Of a stretch of 64,000 nucleotides of DNA, positions 57,053-64,000 are shown in pieces. The translations under genes and the position numbers were made by a program. This DNA comes from Bosea sp. 29B (GTDB taxonomy: Bacteria > Pseudomonadota > Alphaproteobacteria > Rhizobiales > Beijerinckiaceae): positions 558,001-622,000 of the forward strand of contig NZ_LR733817.1 of assembly GCF_902506165.1 (NCBI RefSeq), in the 5' to 3' direction. Under the pieces are notes generated by a model. That model was not told the origin of the DNA, made no database searches, and saw only the letters and a list, made by a program, of their open reading frames with translations. Each line of letters opens with the position of its first letter. The first letter of the stretch is position 1.

Positions 57053-57152
57053 AAAGCATTTTCGAGCGAAGTGGACACCGGTTCGCGTGAAGAAAATGCG
57101 TCAAAACAACAAGTTAGAGTATTTCTGCGTTTCGGAGAAACCCGGAAATGCT
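57053..57152. repeat. intergenic repeat, copy C
   Basis: Begins TAAAGCATTTTCGAGCGAAG, continues TGGACACCGGTTCGCGTGAA and ends CCCGGAAATGCTCC. Same GCAT...AAGTGG-CACCGGTT order as copy A at 21389. It separates the convergent LtnD-like and LacI genes. Confidence 0.65.
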
Positions 57153-57158
57153 CCAGCT

Positions 57159-58244
57159 TCAGCGCGCTGCCTTCGGCGGCGCCGTGGTCTCGCGCACCAC
57201 CAACTCCGGCGTCAGCACGGCTCGCTGCGGCGGTGCCGCTGGATCGGCGATGCGGCGGAGCAGCATCTCCGCGGTCTTGCGGCCCATCTCGTCCTGGAAG
57301 TTCTTGACCGTGGTCAAGGCGGGGTACCACTGCGAGGCTTCCTGAACATCGTCGCAGCCGATGATCGAGAAGTCCGCACCAGCCTCCAGGCCGCGATGGC
57401 GCAGGCCGAGCATCGCGCCGAAGGCGGTGAGATCGTTGAAACAGACCGCGGCAGTCGGCGGGTTCGCGGCGTCGAGCACCTTCTGGACGCCCTTCAGCCC
57501 GTTCTCGCGCGTGCCATAGGCCGAGTAGACGATCGTGGGATCGAGCGGCAGGCCGTGCTTGGCCAGGGTCTCGCAATAGCCGCGATAGCGGTTGCGCCCG
57601 GTCGAGATCAGCGGGCTTTCGCCGAGAAAGGCGATGCGGGTGTGGCCGAGGCCGATGAGATGCTCGACTGCCAGCACAGTGCCGTGCCGGTCGTCCGAGC
57701 CGACGAAGTCGAGTCCGATGCCGGGAATTTCGCGCGACAGCTGGACCAGTGGCACCTGCGCCGCCATCAGGTGCTGCAGGGTCTCGGCCGTGGTGCCGCC
57801 GGCCGGGCAGATGATCATGCCGTCGGGGCGATATTCCTTGAGCGTGGTGAGGACACGGTCCTGCCGCTGGAGGTTCTCGGCATAGGTGCCGAGCAGGATC
57901 GAGCGGCCATGCGCCGCCGCCGTCTCCTCGATCGCCGCGAGCAACTCGGCGAAATAGGGATTGGTGATGTCGTGGAAGCCGACGCCGAGGATGTTGGTCC
58001 GGTCGGTCCGCAGCGAGGCCGCGCTGCGGTTGTAGCTATAGCCCATCTCGCGCGCGATCTGCTGCACCCGAAGACGGGTGCCGTCGGCGACCAGCGGACT
58101 TTCGCGCAGAGCGAGCGAAACTGTCGCGGTAGAGACCTCCAGCCGATCGGCGATGATCTGCAAGGTAACGCGACCCCGGCCACCGGGCTTTACACCCGCC
58201 TTACCCGCCCCCGAGGGGTCGCGCGAGTGTCCGTCATTCGCCAT
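57159..58244 (-). CDS. LacI-family transcriptional regulator
   Basis: 361 residues from the ATG at 58244 (AGGAGAAG upstream). The helix-turn-helix and hinge are VTLQIIADRLEVSTATVSLALRESPLVADGTRLRVQQIAREMGYSYNRSAASLRT (in outline), after a Gly/Lys-rich 25-residue extension. The periplasmic-binding-like core has GVGFHDITNPYFAELLAAIEE, DFVGSDDRHGTVLAVEHLIGLGH and FSIIGCDDVQEASQW. It would repress until an inducing sugar acid binds. Divergent from the beta-hydroxyacid dehydrogenase at 58349; related boxes precede other genes of the region. Confidence 0.93.
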   Translation of the reverse strand: MANDGHSRDPSGAGKAGVKPGGRGRVTLQIIADRLEVSTATVSLALRESPLVADGTRLRVQQIAREMGYSYNRSAASLRTDRTNILGVGFHDITNPYFAELLAAIEETAAAHGRSILLGTYAENLQRQDRVLTTLKEYRPDGMIICPAGGTTAETLQHLMAAQVPLVQLSREIPGIGLDFVGSDDRHGTVLAVEHLIGLGHTRIAFLGESPLISTGRNRYRGYCETLAKHGLPLDPTIVYSAYGTRENGLKGVQKVLDAANPPTAAVCFNDLTAFGAMLGLRHRGLEAGADFSIIGCDDVQEASQWYPALTTVKNFQDEMGRKTAEMLLRRIADPAAPPQRAVLTPELVVRETTAPPKAAR

Positions 58245-58296
58245 CGATCGCTTCTCCTGAAGCCGGTAAGCCGATGCATTCAACCAGTTCTTGGCC

Positions 58297-58304
58297 AAAT
58301 CGTT
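58297..58304. promoter_or_regulatory. LacI-type core motif in the divergent LacI/dehydrogenase gap
   Basis: AAATCGTT (the complement of AACGATTT), the same core as at 43500, placed between the LacI gene and the dehydrogenase. The flanks (GGCC...CCGC) are not symmetrical, so it is only weak support. Confidence 0.25.
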
Positions 58305-58348
58305 CCGCATTGCTTTGTTCCATCTCATAGAATTCGGAGAAACTGAAG

Positions 58349-59251
58349 ATGAGCGCGACTAAAGAATCGATCGGCTTCATCGGCGTCGGTTACATGGGTC
58401 AGGGCATGGCGAACTGCATTCTCGCCAAAGGCTTTCGCCTAACCGTCATGGGCCATCGCAATCGCAAGCCCGTCGAGGAGTTGAAGGCGGCCGGCGCCGC
58501 GGAGGCAGCCACGCCCAGGGAACTCGCCGAGAAGGCCAGCATCATCTTCCTTTGCATCACCGGCTCTCCGCAGGTCGAACAGGTCGTCAACGGGCCGGAC
58601 GGCATCGCCGCCGGTGCCAGGCCCGGCACGGTCATCGTCGACTGCTCGACCTCCGACCCGGTCTCGACGATCGCTCTGGCGGAACGGCTCGCTGCCATGG
58701 GCCTGCACCTCTGTGACGCGCCGCTGGGCGGAACACCCGCCCAGGCGAAGCTCGGTCAACTCTCCACGATGATTGGCGCGGACAGTGGCGTTTTCGAGCG
58801 CATCCGCCCGGTCTGCGAAGCCTGGGCCCAGAAGATCGTGCATCTCGGCCCGGTCGGCGACGGCCACAAGATGAAGCTGCTCAACAACTTCCTCTCCCTC
58901 GGTTACGGCGCCATCTATGCGGAGGCTCTGACGCTGGCCCAGAAGGTCGGCATCACCCCGCAGACCTTCGACAGCGTCATCACCGGCGGGCGCATGGAGT
59001 GCGGTTTCTACCGGACCTTCATGCAATACGTGCTGGAGCGCGATCCGGATGCGCACAAGTTCACGCTCTCCAACGCGCTGAAGGATGTCCGCTATCTGGA
59101 GAGCCTCGCCAACGCTGCCGGCGTTCCGAACCCGGTCGGCGGCGCCGTCAAGAACGTCTATGCGGCAGCCGTCGCCAGCGGCAAGGGCGAGGACTATGTG
59201 CCGATGCTCTCGGATTTCGTCGCCGCCCAGAGCAAGGTTTCGCTCGGCTGA
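58349..59251 (+). CDS. NAD(P)-dependent beta-hydroxyacid dehydrogenase
   Basis: 300 residues. NAD motif IGFIGVGYMGQGMANCIL with the HRNRK stretch that favours NADP. Substrate loop CDAPLGGTPAQAKLGQLSTMIG and catalytic Lys in GDGHKMKLLNNFLSLGYGAIYAEAL. Same superfamily as the LtnD-like gene but from a different branch (tartronate semialdehyde/3-hydroxyisobutyrate reductase-like). ATG start at 58349 with GGAG upstream. Divergent from the LacI gene and possibly its direct target. Confidence 0.9.
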   Translation: MSATKESIGFIGVGYMGQGMANCILAKGFRLTVMGHRNRKPVEELKAAGAAEAATPRELAEKASIIFLCITGSPQVEQVVNGPDGIAAGARPGTVIVDCSTSDPVSTIALAERLAAMGLHLCDAPLGGTPAQAKLGQLSTMIGADSGVFERIRPVCEAWAQKIVHLGPVGDGHKMKLLNNFLSLGYGAIYAEALTLAQKVGITPQTFDSVITGGRMECGFYRTFMQYVLERDPDAHKFTLSNALKDVRYLESLANAAGVPNPVGGAVKNVYAAAVASGKGEDYVPMLSDFVAAQSKVSLG

Positions 59252-59383
59252 GTCTGGCTGTGCCACGGCGGGACGCGCCCGGACCACATCTGTGCCGAAC
59301 GCGGTAGCCGGTAGCCAGTTGCGGTGCCAAACCGTCATCATGGCCTCCATCCACGGGAGGAGGCTTCAAGATGCGTGCCGGAA

Positions 59384-60301
59384 TCAGTCCAAGCGGGCCG
59401 AGCCTTCGGGCACGTGCCGGACGCGCTCGCGGTAGAGCAGATAAAGTCCGGAGGCGATCACGACCGCTGCGCCGATGAAGGTGAAGCGGTCGGGGATCTG
59501 GCCGAAGACGAACCAGCCGAGCAGGATCATCCAGATGATCTGGGAATAGATGAACGGCGCCAGGATCGTCGCCGGCGCCCGCTGATGCGCCAGGATCAAC
59601 AGCCAATGGCCGACCGCGCCGAAGAAACCGGTGCCGCACATCAGCAGCCAGCTCTGCCAGTCCGCCGGCCAGGACCAGTACAGCGGCAGCAGCGGCAGCA
59701 TGATCACCACCCCGCCAATGCCGGAATAGAACATCGTCGTCTGCGGCGAATCGCTTGAGGCCAGCATCCGCGTCGACAGGGCATAGAAGGCGTAGCAGAA
59801 GCAACCGCAGACGCTGAGCAGGGCCGCCGGATGCAGGCCTCCGAGCCCCGGCCGCGTCACCACGAGGACACCGAGGAAGCCGACGCCGATCGCGATCAAG
59901 CGGCGCGGCCCGGCCCATTCGCCGAGCAAGGGCCCCGCCAGCAGCGCGACCAGCAGCGGCGCCGCGAACATGATCGAGACCGTCTCGGCCAGTTGCAGAT
60001 ATTGCAGGGCGACGAAGTTGAGCGCGGTCGAGCCGAGCAGCAGCAGCGAGCGGAAGCCCTGCAGCCAGGGACGCTTGGTCCGGGTGATGCCGGGATGGCT
60101 CCAGGGATTGAGCAGGAGCGAGACCAGGGCGACGCTGATCACATAGCGCGCCAGGACCACCTGCATCGGCTGCATCGTTCCGCCGAGCCATTTCGCGCAT
60201 GTATCGAGCAGCGAAAAGCAGACGATCGCCCCACTCATCAGGGCGATGGCGGTCAAGCGTGTCCGGCGCGTATCCGGAAGCGGAGCGGGTGCGGCCGACA
60301 C
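59384..60301 (-). CDS. EamA/DMT-family transporter
   Basis: 305 residues, ten membrane segments in two EamA repeats (TAIALMSGAIVCFSLLDTCAKWL and LLSVCGCFCYAFYALSTRM). ETVSIMFAAPLLVALLAGPLLGE and APATILAPFIYSQIIWMILLGWFVFGQIPD are the paired EamA blocks. Exporter or importer of unknown metabolite. Not obviously linked to either flank. Confidence 0.9.
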   Translation of the reverse strand: MSAAPAPLPDTRRTRLTAIALMSGAIVCFSLLDTCAKWLGGTMQPMQVVLARYVISVALVSLLLNPWSHPGITRTKRPWLQGFRSLLLLGSTALNFVALQYLQLAETVSIMFAAPLLVALLAGPLLGEWAGPRRLIAIGVGFLGVLVVTRPGLGGLHPAALLSVCGCFCYAFYALSTRMLASSDSPQTTMFYSGIGGVVIMLPLLPLYWSWPADWQSWLLMCGTGFFGAVGHWLLILAHQRAPATILAPFIYSQIIWMILLGWFVFGQIPDRFTFIGAAVVIASGLYLLYRERVRHVPEGSARLD

Positions 60302-60405
60302 GATCTCGTCATGCTCTGGAGGAATGACGAGACATCAATGAACCGATTTAAGGCTTGAAACCAGCTCGCCAGCGCATGCGAGTCATGCTGCTGACGCGCC
60401 TGGCG

Positions 60406-60879
60406 TCAGGCGGCGTCCTCGGCCTCGTCCTCGGCATCCTCGACATCGGCGCCAGCCTTGGACAAGCCCTTCGACGCCTTGCGCAGCAATTTGCGCAATT
60501 GCTTGCGTTCCTTGGCATCCAGCTTTTCGAGCAGCTCTTCCTCGACCTGGTTCCAGACCGCATCGAGCGCCGCCGCGGTCTTCTGGCCGTTCTCGGTCAG
60601 CGCCACCTGCACCAGCCGGCCGTCGCGCCCGCCGCCCTCGCGCGTCACCAGCCCCTGCAGCGAAAGCCGGCCGATCGTCTTGGACACGGTCGGCGGCTTG
60701 ACCCGCAACAAGGTCGCGAGCTCACCCATCGTCATCGGTGCACCCTGCAGGGATTTCAGCGCTTGTTCCTGGCCTGGAAAGAGCCCGAGCGCGTTGAGAC
60801 GCTCGCCCATCCGTGCCCTGTGAAGCCGCGCCGTCACCAACAGGGCACGGCCGACGCTTTTTTCGAGGGACTTGGTCAT
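60406..60879 (-). CDS. MarR-family transcriptional regulator
   Basis: 157 residues from the ATG at 60879. Winged helix: LNALGLFPGQEQALKSLQGAPMTMGELATLLRVKPPTVSKTIGRLSLQGLVTREGGGRDGRLVQVALTENG (in outline). The C-terminus is an acidic tail (AGADVEDAEDEAEDAA). An extra 26 codons upstream (from 60957) are not MarR-like. The 81-bp gap to the flavodoxin-fold gene on the same strand hints at control of that gene. Confidence 0.9.
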   Translation of the reverse strand: MTKSLEKSVGRALLVTARLHRARMGERLNALGLFPGQEQALKSLQGAPMTMGELATLLRVKPPTVSKTIGRLSLQGLVTREGGGRDGRLVQVALTENGQKTAAALDAVWNQVEEELLEKLDAKERKQLRKLLRKASKGLSKAGADVEDAEDEAEDAA

Positions 60880-60960
60880 GAGCCGGCCCTTGGAAAAGGT
60901 TGCGGATACTTTTCGCCGGCTGTGCAATCGCTCGCCTTCATGACAAGCCGATGACAATTG

Positions 60961-61554
60961 TCAGACAGGCTTTTGAATCCGTGCGATTTCCTGCTCCACC
61001 CTGGCGAGAAAAGCCGCCCGGCTCTGCGACGTCGACCGGTTCATGTCGTAATGCGCGAGATAGGAGACCCGCGCCGCCGGGTGGCACACCGCCCGCAAGC
61101 CGCGCTTGATCTGCCGGCGCGGCGGGTCGCCCATCAGGAAAGTCCGCCAGCGCGAGCCGCCATAGCTCGTCACCGTCGTCAGCCGGCGAATGTTCCAGAG
61201 ATTCGGACGGATCGAACCGTCGACCAGCTTGAACGAGACGCCGGGCAGGAAGACGCGGTCGAAATAGCCCTTCATGATCGCCGGATAGCCATAGTTCCAG
61301 ACCGGGAAGCACAGGTACAGCGCTTCCGCCCGCAGCAGGCGCCCAACATAGCCAGCTACATTTTTCTGGTTGCTGGCAAGATCGTGGTAGCCGACGCGCT
61401 CCTCGCGGCTCAGCACCGGATCGAAACCCTCGGCATAGAGGTCGCAATCGTCGACCTCGTGCCCAGCGCGGCGCAGCGCGGAGACGAGCGTCTCATGCAC
61501 CGCCGCCCCGAAACTCCTGGGATCGGGGTGGGCGTAGAGGACGAGCGCGCGCAT
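60961..61554 (-). CDS. NAD(P)H-dependent oxidoreductase, flavodoxin-like fold
   Basis: 197 residues. RALVLYAHPDPRSFGAAVHETLVSAL is the phosphate loop of the NQO1/MdaB-like group; CDLYAEGFDPVLSREE and LYLCFPVWNYGYPAIMKGYFDRVFLPG are the flavin-site blocks. Two-electron quinone or dye reductase by family. Starts 8 bp after the FAD-oxidase gene on the same strand and so is part of its operon. Confidence 0.9.
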   Translation of the reverse strand: MRALVLYAHPDPRSFGAAVHETLVSALRRAGHEVDDCDLYAEGFDPVLSREERVGYHDLASNQKNVAGYVGRLLRAEALYLCFPVWNYGYPAIMKGYFDRVFLPGVSFKLVDGSIRPNLWNIRRLTTVTSYGGSRWRTFLMGDPPRRQIKRGLRAVCHPAARVSYLAHYDMNRSTSQSRAAFLARVEQEIARIQKPV

Positions 61555-61562
61555 CGATCGGT

Positions 61563-62990
61563 TCAGGCGCCGACACCGGCTTCGCCGAGAGCCTTGAACA
61601 GGAAGGTCTTGCCCGAGCGGTAGTCGTAGTTCGGGTCTTCCCAGGCGATCATCTTGCCGGGGTTGAGCAGCCCCTGCGGATCGGCCTCGCGCTTGAAGGC
61701 GAGCTGGACCTCGTCGGTCTGCTTCATCCCGCCCTCCTCCAGCGTGTAGCGGTGCGGGTTGAAGATCGGCGCACCCATCTCTTCATGAATCGCCATGATC
61801 TCCTCCAGCCGCTCCTCGCTGGTGAAGCGCACCAGCGGCAGGCCAAAGCAGGTGATCTTGCCGTCGAAGCGGACGAATTCGAGATGGCAGGTCACCTCGT
61901 CGCCGAAGCGGGCATGGATCTTGTCGACGAGATCGACCTGGTTCGGGAAGGGATAGAGCACCTGCAGATAGGTGATCGACGGATCGACCCGCAGCGCCCG
62001 CAAAGTGGTGTGATTCCAGCCGAGCTCGAAGGTCGGCGGCAGGCCTTTGGCCTCCTCCGCTGTCAGCTTGTCGGAGCGCATCAGCAATTGCGAGCCGCCG
62101 AAGCGACGGGCGAAGGCGAGCATCGACTCGACCGCGAAGTCGGCGACCATGACCATCACGCAATGGCTCTCGCGCGGCAGGAACTTCCGGTGGCGCAGGA
62201 AATAGTCGTGCGGCGCGGGCGCGGCGACCACAGCAAGGTTCTTCAGCGCCAGCCCGTCCTGCTCGCCGAGCGCATTGGCGAACTCGGTCGCGGCGCGCAA
62301 CTCGTCGAAACCGAGGATGACGTCGACCCAGGCATAGGCCGGGCCGAGCGGCATCTCGACCTGCGTGATGATGCCGTTGGTGCCGTAGGCATGGGCGACC
62401 TTGTGCAGATCATCGCCCTGCAGCTCGAGGATGCGCGGCGTGCCTTCCATGGTCGCGACGCGCAGCGAGATGATGTTGCCCCAGTCGCGCAGGCCGCCCC
62501 ATTTGATCGAGCCGACGCCGCCGGAGCCGCCGGCGATGAAGCCGCCGACCGAAGCCGTGTGGTAGGTCGAGGGATGCAGCCGGATCTCCTGTCGGGAATG
62601 GGCGCGCGTCTCCTGGTCGATCCTGGCCAGCACCGCGCCGGGCTCGGCGACATAGCGCCCGGCCTCGATGCTGGTCACCTTGTTGAAACCGGAGAGGTCG
62701 AGCACGATGCCGCCCGAGAGCGGCATGGCCTGGCCGTAGTTGCCGGTGCCGGTGCCGCGCGGCGTCACGGGAACTCCGAGCGCATGCGCCGCCGAGAGCG
62801 TCTCCAGCACCTGCGCCTCGCTCACCGGCGAAACGATGATATCGGCGACGACATGGTCAAGCTGGCGCTTCAGCTTCGGCGAATACCAGAAGAAGTCGCG
62901 GCTCTTCTGCTTGACCAGCGCCGGGTTGTCCTCCGTGCGGATACCGTTCAGACGGCGTTTCAGGGCGTCGATGTCGTAGCGTGCGGTCAT
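61563..62990 (-). CDS. FAD-binding oxidoreductase (PCMH / GlcD-like)
   Basis: 475 residues. The FAD-binding type-4 domain is seen as VVADIIVSPVSEAQVLETLSAAHALGVPVTPRGTGTGNYGQAMPLSGGIVLDLSGFNKV (in outline), with VGGFIAGGSGGVGSIKWGGLRDWGNIISL for the pyrophosphate site. The C-terminal FAD-oxidase domain ends DPQGLLNPGKMIAWEDP. A D-lactate/glycolate-oxidase-like dehydrogenase; the substrate may be a product of the upstream deaminase pathway. Its ATG overlaps that gene's stop (ATGA). Confidence 0.9.
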   Translation of the reverse strand: MTARYDIDALKRRLNGIRTEDNPALVKQKSRDFFWYSPKLKRQLDHVVADIIVSPVSEAQVLETLSAAHALGVPVTPRGTGTGNYGQAMPLSGGIVLDLSGFNKVTSIEAGRYVAEPGAVLARIDQETRAHSRQEIRLHPSTYHTASVGGFIAGGSGGVGSIKWGGLRDWGNIISLRVATMEGTPRILELQGDDLHKVAHAYGTNGIITQVEMPLGPAYAWVDVILGFDELRAATEFANALGEQDGLALKNLAVVAAPAPHDYFLRHRKFLPRESHCVMVMVADFAVESMLAFARRFGGSQLLMRSDKLTAEEAKGLPPTFELGWNHTTLRALRVDPSITYLQVLYPFPNQVDLVDKIHARFGDEVTCHLEFVRFDGKITCFGLPLVRFTSEERLEEIMAIHEEMGAPIFNPHRYTLEEGGMKQTDEVQLAFKREADPQGLLNPGKMIAWEDPNYDYRSGKTFLFKALGEAGVGA

Positions 62991-64000
62991 GCGGGGCGGC
63001 TCATCAGGGAATCGAGTTCGCGATAATCGGGCAAGGTACGGTCGATGGCGCGGCCATTGACCAGAACGGTCCGGTCGGCCTGCGGCCTGGCGAAGAATTC
63101 GGTCCAGTCGCGGGCGGGGGTCAGGATCAGATCGGCAGGGCCGCCCACCGCGATACGACCAGCGCTTGAAAGCCCCATGATCTCGGCTGGCGTCGCAGCG
63201 ACCGCCCTCGCCCAGTCCCGGTCGGAATGGTCGAGCTGGAGGATGCGCGTACCCTCGCGCAGCGTCTCGACCAGATCGAGATCGCCATAGGCATAGAACG
63301 GGTCGCGGGTGTTGTCGGAGGCGATCGTCACCGGCACGCCAGCGGCCTTCAGCTCATGCAGCGCCGTGACGCCGCGCCAGCGTGGCGTGCGCCCACGCTG
63401 CCGGTCCTGCAGATACATGTTGCACATCGGCAGCGAGACTACGGCGATGCCGGCCTCCCTGACCTTGCCGATGATGCGCGCCTCGTCCTGCGGCTGCTGC
63501 AGCGAGAGCGAGCAGCAATGCCCGGCCAGAATCTTGCCCGCGAAACGATGGCGCAGCGCCGCATCGGCGATGTGCTCAAGCGAGCGCGCCGCCGGATCAT
63601 TGGTCTCGTCGACATGGAAGTCGAGGTCGAAGCCGTTTTCGATCGCGGTCCTGAACAGCGTGTCGAGCGCAGCCTCGAGCTCCGGCACCATATAGGTGAC
63701 GGCGCCGAGCAGCCTGTCGCCATGATCGGTCACGGCTTTCGTGATCGCCTGCATATGTGTGGGATCGGCGACGGCATCGATGCCGAACAGCGGCGACGCC
63801 TGCAGCGCGATCCGCCCGGCCCATTCCGCGCGCAACTCGGCATAAACCGGCCAGGAGATGCCGATCTGCTTGCCGAGCGAGTCGAGATGGGTGCGGATCG
63901 CCGCCGTGCCATGGGCATAGGCGCAGCGCAGGCCGAACTCCATGCGCGCCCGCACGTCGCCGGCCGACCAGTTTGCCTCGCGATCGGCCGCGACCGCGCT
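62987..64000 (-). CDS. cytosine-deaminase-like amidohydrolase (N-terminus off window)
   Basis: 338 codons to the window edge; the frame remains open to position 64000, so the first third of the metal site is missing. Metal and substrate residues present: RTHLDS (His), LDFHVDETNDPAA (the HxDExxD of cytosine deaminase), LAGHCCSLS (His) and ASDNTRDPFYAYGDLDLVET (Asp). Order and spacing match CodA rather than other amidohydrolases. It could deaminate cytosine or a related cyclic amide. Leads an operon with the FAD-oxidase and flavodoxin-fold genes. Confidence 0.87.
   Translation of the reverse strand, partial: SAVAADREANWSAGDVRARMEFGLRCAYAHGTAAIRTHLDSLGKQIGISWPVYAELRAEWAGRIALQASPLFGIDAVADPTHMQAITKAVTDHGDRLLGAVTYMVPELEAALDTLFRTAIENGFDLDFHVDETNDPAARSLEHIADAALRHRFAGKILAGHCCSLSLQQPQDEARIIGKVREAGIAVVSLPMCNMYLQDRQRGRTPRWRGVTALHELKAAGVPVTIASDNTRDPFYAYGDLDLVETLREGTRILQLDHSDRDWARAVAATPAEIMGLSSAGRIAVGGPADLILTPARDWTEFFARPQADRTVLVNGRAIDRTLPDYRELDSLMSRPA

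Noticed and set aside
58291..58300. TTGGCCAA palindrome as the LacI operator
   Set aside because: Eight symmetrical bases occur often in such sequence and none of the other candidate target genes has this motif.

Overview
The window is a contiguous stretch of alphaproteobacterial chromosome, most likely from Hyphomicrobiales (a Bosea-like or related genome). Support: uniformly G+C-rich coding sequence, a GapR (DUF2312) gene, a PcaQ-type regulator with its expected operator half-sites, a CtrA-type box (TTAA-N7-TTAAC), a type-II lumazine synthase behind an FMN riboswitch, DUF1036/DUF882/DUF533 genes, and intergenic repeats typical of that order. The genus is an inference. I see no rRNA, tRNA, transposase, integrase, phage gene or CRISPR array, so most of this is stable chromosome.

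Layout. 1-5.4 kb (minus): purL (cut by the window edge), an acyl-CoA thioesterase, a methyltransferase and oligoendopeptidase F. 5.6-11.2 kb (plus): a sigma-54 response regulator under a CtrA-like box, an L,D-transpeptidase and a DUF882 (M15-like) protein, a cell-envelope block. 11.2-13.6 kb: GST, LysR regulator, nitroreductase. 13.9-16.9 kb: pntAB transhydrogenase, with the alpha subunit in one piece. 17.0-20.8 kb: pcaF-pcaI-pcaJ, the last steps of the beta-ketoadipate pathway, divergent from pcaQ. 21-25.8 kb: gapR, N-formylglutamate amidohydrolase, glycerate 2-kinase, DUF1036 protein and pyruvate kinase; glycerate kinase and pyruvate kinase sit on the same lower-glycolytic route.

26-38.9 kb is mixed: a DASS-type anion transporter, a histidine phosphatase, a LysR regulator, pncB behind a 140-bp inverted repeat, an unrecognised small gene of lower G+C, a DHFR-like protein, the FMN riboswitch with ribH, a RES/MbcA-like toxin-antitoxin pair with a clear operator, a TPR protein, rpmJ, a DUF533 protein, an MFS transporter, a NIPSNAP protein and a class-I aminotransferase. 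At 39.1-41.2 kb lies an unusual protein joining a papain-like cysteine protease domain to a serine-hydrolase domain.

41.5-59.3 kb looks like a large sugar-acid (probably tetronate-type) catabolic region: an IlvD/Edd dehydratase, a PEP-mutase-superfamily enzyme, an SDR dehydrogenase, two tandem D-erythronate-dehydrogenase-like genes, a 2-hydroxyacid dehydrogenase, a MalK/Tat-SBP/MalF/MalG-type ABC importer, an L-threonate-dehydrogenase-like gene and a second beta-hydroxyacid dehydrogenase, with GntR/FCD and LacI regulators. The kinase, decarboxylase and isomerase of the known tetronate pathway (OtnK, OtnC, OtnI) are not in the window. A shared A/T-rich motif centred on CG precedes several of these genes and could be the LacI operator. 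This region and the protease-hydrolase fusion are the best candidates for something undescribed.

59.4-64 kb (minus): an EamA transporter, a MarR regulator, a flavodoxin-fold oxidoreductase, an FAD-linked oxidase and a cytosine-deaminase-like amidohydrolase cut by the window edge.
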